The translations under genes and the position numbers were made by a program. Below, one piece after another: positions 61,338-64,000 of a stretch of 64,000 nucleotides of DNA (position 1 is the stretch's first letter; every line of letters begins with the position of its first letter). This stretch comes from Vigna angularis. Taxonomy: Eukaryota; Streptophyta; Magnoliopsida; Fabales; Fabaceae. The stretch spans positions 19,252,371-19,316,370 of the forward strand of contig NC_068976.1 of NCBI RefSeq assembly GCF_016808095.1, given 5' to 3'. The notes beneath the pieces are model-generated. The model was not told the DNA's origin, did not search any database, and saw nothing but the letters and a program-made list of their open reading frames with translations.

Positions 61338-61765
61338 GCTGGACCAACGTCCAATTTTCTGGACGAACGTCCACTTCTGGACGAGCGTCTGGACGAGCGT
61401 CCACTTCTGGACGACCGTCCTTCTGGACGACCGTCCTTCTGGACGACCGTCCTTCTGGATGAGCGTCTGGATGAGCGTCTGGACGAGCGTCCATCTGGTC
61501 CAGCGTCTGCACGAGCGCTAGACGAGCGTCCATGTGCCAGCGACGGACGTATGGACGAGCGTCCACTAGCAGATCGAGCGTCGACTTGATATTCTGTGGA
61601 CGAGCGTCCTCTTGTGTGTGCAGGGGGCGACGAGCGTCAGCTTGCTATGAAATGTTCGTGCGCTCGTTATGTGACGAGCGTCCTGGGCGACACGGTGATG
61701 TGCTGAAACGCTGGACGCTCGGTCAGCTGGACATAGTGGACGCTCGGTCACGTGTAGAGAGCGCT
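61338..61765. repeat. CpG-rich GGACGAGCGTCC minisatellite
   Basis: About twenty units of a roughly 12-bp core GGACGAGCGTCC, or variants (GGACGACCGTCC, GGACGCTCGG), spaced by short CTTCT-type linkers, fill this region. The core is nearly palindromic. The units are most regular in the left half and more decayed to the right. Open frames on both strands (rich in Asp, Glu, Arg, Pro) result from the repeat; I do not call them genes. CpG and GC content differ strongly from the AT-rich flanks. Confidence 0.9.
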
Positions 61766-61799
61766 CGGGCACGTCATGCATAGGCGCTGATTTGGTTAC

Positions 61800-62060
61800 A
61801 ATAACTGGTTATGTTGTTAGACCTATGTGGTTATTTTTGAATTTTATTTTGTACAACAATATTACTGGTTAAATTCAATATCAAAGTTTTAATTCTTTGA
61901 TGCAGTAACTGGATATATGGACAACTTTATTCGGTTATTTACTGAATAGGTTATGTACAACAATACAAGTGTTCAACTTCAATTTCAATGTCAAATATTT
62001 TTCATACAGTAACTGGTTATCTGTTAAGTTTTATATGGTTATTTGCTCAATAACTTTTGT
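61800..62060 (+). repeat. Left arm of degenerate inverted repeat
   Basis: Units such as CTGGTTATGTTGTTAGACCT followed by ATGTGGTTATTT and TTTTGTAC (61805-61855) recur in weaker form up to 62060. The same phrases occur in reverse orientation at about 63736-63785 and 63925-63984. Together they bracket the gene at 62500-63470. Confidence 0.7.
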
Positions 62061-62479
62061 TCACTGCATGTTCTGCTAATTTAGTTAATAGCTTATGTAC
62101 ACAAAATGGACATTGGTCATTTAACACCTCCTGGAACTACATTGGACATTGGTGATACTAGTGCATAAGTAATGCAATTTGTGATCCTTCATTATACATA
62201 GTAAACAACTTAAAAAACGATAACAAAAATTGTTTCATATTCTATCATATTCCACCAACATCATTACAAGTTATATCCTACTTCATCACTTCTTCATTTG
62301 CTATAGCATTCCACAGTTCTTCATTACTGTACTTCTATGCATATTTCCTTCATGTAATACCCAATCACAAACCGTTTGTTGTCGAATAAGTTGTAATTGC
62401 TCCTGCATTGATATTACAGTTGTGAAATATTATAATTAATAACCTGTTTTCAAAAACCATATAAAACAATACAAACATA

Positions 62480-63400
62480 TACTTAAAGAAGACCAACCAT
62501 TGTGTAATCGGGCATTTTTCCTTTTATCTTTAATAACAACCCAATGAAGAAATCGGGGATAAATACATCGTCCATCAAGATGATACAAACTGATGTGTTC
62601 AACAACCCACAACTGTAAAGTTCATTACAATAGTTATATCTCTTTCAAAAAATATCATTATTTATTTTGTAATAGTTAAATAAATGAATGTATAAACATA
62701 CCTGCAAAACTGTTGCACACCCAGCCATGTGTATAACTTCGTGGTAAGATCTGCTATTGTATTTATTGCATGCCCGATTCAAACTACTTACTATCAAACC
62801 ATGTACAGCATCACCCCAATTGTATATATTTAGATCATTAATGTTATCTAGTTTACTAAAAGGGACACTGTTTATCACATTACTATTCCTAGGAAAATAA
62901 AATGCTCCAAAACCTAACAAAATATACAACTTGCAAAACATGTCAACACTTCTTTTGGATTTAAATGTCTTATGCTTCATCTTTTCCATTATACTTAAAA
63001 TTGTGATGTCCTCATCCTTAAACAAGTCATTGACAATGCCACCGACATCATTCTCTAAATTAACACTCTCACCAACATTAGGTAAACCTAAAAACAAACA
63101 AACTTCATCAACTCTAAAAGGCACTAAATTCTCCCTAATCCTAAACGCCTTATGAACCACGTCCCACCTACTGATTAACTCTATAAGAATAGGGCTAGAA
63201 ATAACCATATCATCAACCATATCCACCAACCACTTGAAAGGTGTTGACTTTAAACGTTCCTTTTGAAAGGATGATAGGCAACCGTTCACTTGAACTATAT
63301 GTTGTGTCTGGACTCGATGCCTAACTCTAAGTGAGGCATGCAAGTATAAATCAAACCATATGTTACTTAATTCAATACAACAATGTGCATATTTAATAGT
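62480..63400 (-). pseudogene. Plant-mobile-domain-like (transposon-derived) gene, incomplete
   Basis: The main exon (about 62702-63343, possibly starting further upstream) encodes a stretch with FRIRENLVPFRVDEVCLFLG followed by LPNVGE, and ends CATVLQ at donor CAG|GTATGT. It joins in phase to a second exon from 62612 down, reading LWVVEHISLYHLDGRCIYPR followed by FLHWVVIKDK. This pattern (LVPF..EV...LGLP, then a short LWxxEH exon) is typical of the DUF1985/plant-mobile-domain proteins carried by legume transposons, often fused to a Ulp1-type protease further downstream. I see no protease domain. An additional upstream exon (MDKEVSEM, ending at a GTAAGT donor near 63428) and a downstream ORF (EQLQLIRQQTVCDWVLHEGN, about 62330-62410) may belong to it, but phases could not all be reconciled. 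It lies between inverted repeats. I treat it as a transposon gene or a remnant. Confidence 0.55.
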
Positions 63401-63539
63401 AAATTAATAAAAATACACCATACTTACCATTTCACTGACTTCTTTGTCCATATCACTATATCCTGCAAATTTAACAAAACAAAATAAAATTGATTGTATA
63501 ATACTATGTATCTCACTTGACAGTCACATGTTCAAATTA

Positions 63540-64000
63540 ATAAATTGGTTAAATACAATTTATCAAACTAATGCATGCATAAAGTGGAATTGTGATATTA
63601 AAATTTGAACATTGACCACTTACTGTACCAAAAAATACAATGTATCTAACTAATGCATGCATAACTAACCATAACACCACTTATTGCAGTTTAAAATGTG
63701 GACATTGATATTGTATATAAAAACTGCTACAGATGTACAAAAACCGATTTACAAATAACCACATCCGACTAACAAGATAACCAGCTACTGCAGGGAGAAT
63801 ATTGCAATCTGATTTCGTTTGGGAGTGGAAGAAAAGGTTGTCCTGCAAGCTCACTGGCTTAGCAGGTTGTGAAGGGTCTCATTGTTTCTAAGGCTCTCAT
63901 TGTCTCATTGAATATAAAAAACTTCTACGGCAGTACAAAACCAGATTTACAAATAACCACATAGGATTAACAACATAACCACTTACTACAACTCATTACT
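63540..64000 (-). repeat. Right arm of degenerate inverted repeat, runs off the window
   Basis: Two copies in reverse orientation to the left arm occur at 63736-63785 and 63925-63984 (core ACAAATAACCACAT...TAACAA.ATAACCA). Between 63550 and 63720 a roughly 98-bp unit containing CTAATGCATGCATAA is repeated twice. The arm continues beyond base 64000. Confidence 0.7.

Noticed and set aside
61134..61783. Open frames through the GGACGAGCGTCC array (Asp/Glu/Arg/Pro-rich)
   Set aside because: Repeat units without stops give open frames in several phases and both strands; there is no gene context.

Overview
This is a stretch of plant nuclear DNA. It is AT-rich, carries spliced genes with GT-AG introns, and encodes only plant-type proteins (chloroplast import, pectin methylesterase, lectin receptor kinase, NF-YB). 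Protein flavour and repeat content suggest a legume, probably in the Phaseolus/Vigna/Glycine group. That placement is inference; no database search was possible. No tRNA, rRNA, CRISPR array or prokaryotic feature was seen.

Layout. 0-3.1 kb: a long foldback repeat and AT-rich DNA. 3.2-5.3 kb (-): L-type lectin receptor kinase. 6.7-10.3 kb (+): NMNAT, nine coding exons. 12.5-13 kb (+): small proline-rich secreted protein. 14.8-15.4 kb (-): TIC20-V-like chloroplast import protein. 17.5-18.1 kb (-): NF-YB transcription factor. 18.46-24.21 kb: a complete PIF/Harbinger DNA transposon with a TAA target duplication, a Myb/SANT-like gene and a DDE transposase gene with one nonsense codon. 26.8-27.5 kb (-): acidic membrane protein of unknown role. 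30.8-32.2 kb (+): small conserved plant protein. 33.0-35.3 kb (-): membrane-anchored cysteine-synthase-like PLP enzyme. 35.45-35.62 kb: a Mutator-type MITE with a 9-bp target duplication. 35.9-36.2 kb (+): 98-residue membrane protein. 37.2-38.0 kb: a second non-autonomous DNA element. 38.9-40.1 kb (-): two-pore K+ channel TPK1. 41.5-45.0 kb (+): meiotic SPO11-1, 15 exons. 49-49.7 kb (-): DUF761-type acidic membrane protein. 51.4-55.8 kb (+): TIM50-like mitochondrial import subunit. 57.2-59.0 kb (-): QRT1-like pectin methylesterase. 60.1-64 kb: repeat-rich DNA with a CpG-rich minisatellite and a plant-mobile-domain-like gene lying between inverted repeats.

The host genes are an ordinary housekeeping and developmental mix and do not form a pathway. 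Exons were assigned by reading splice sites and checking that reading phase is kept. On that basis NMNAT (247 aa), the PLP enzyme (435), TPK1 (348), SPO11-1 (367), TIM50-like (342) and the pectinesterase (362) all join into complete proteins of about family length.

The most interesting material is mobile: the almost intact Harbinger element 375 bp upstream of NF-YB, the Mutator MITE in a divergent promoter, and the unclassified element at the right edge. I found no evidence for a wholly new biological system. The strongest candidate for something undescribed is the right-edge element with its near-palindromic GGACGAGCGTCC minisatellite.
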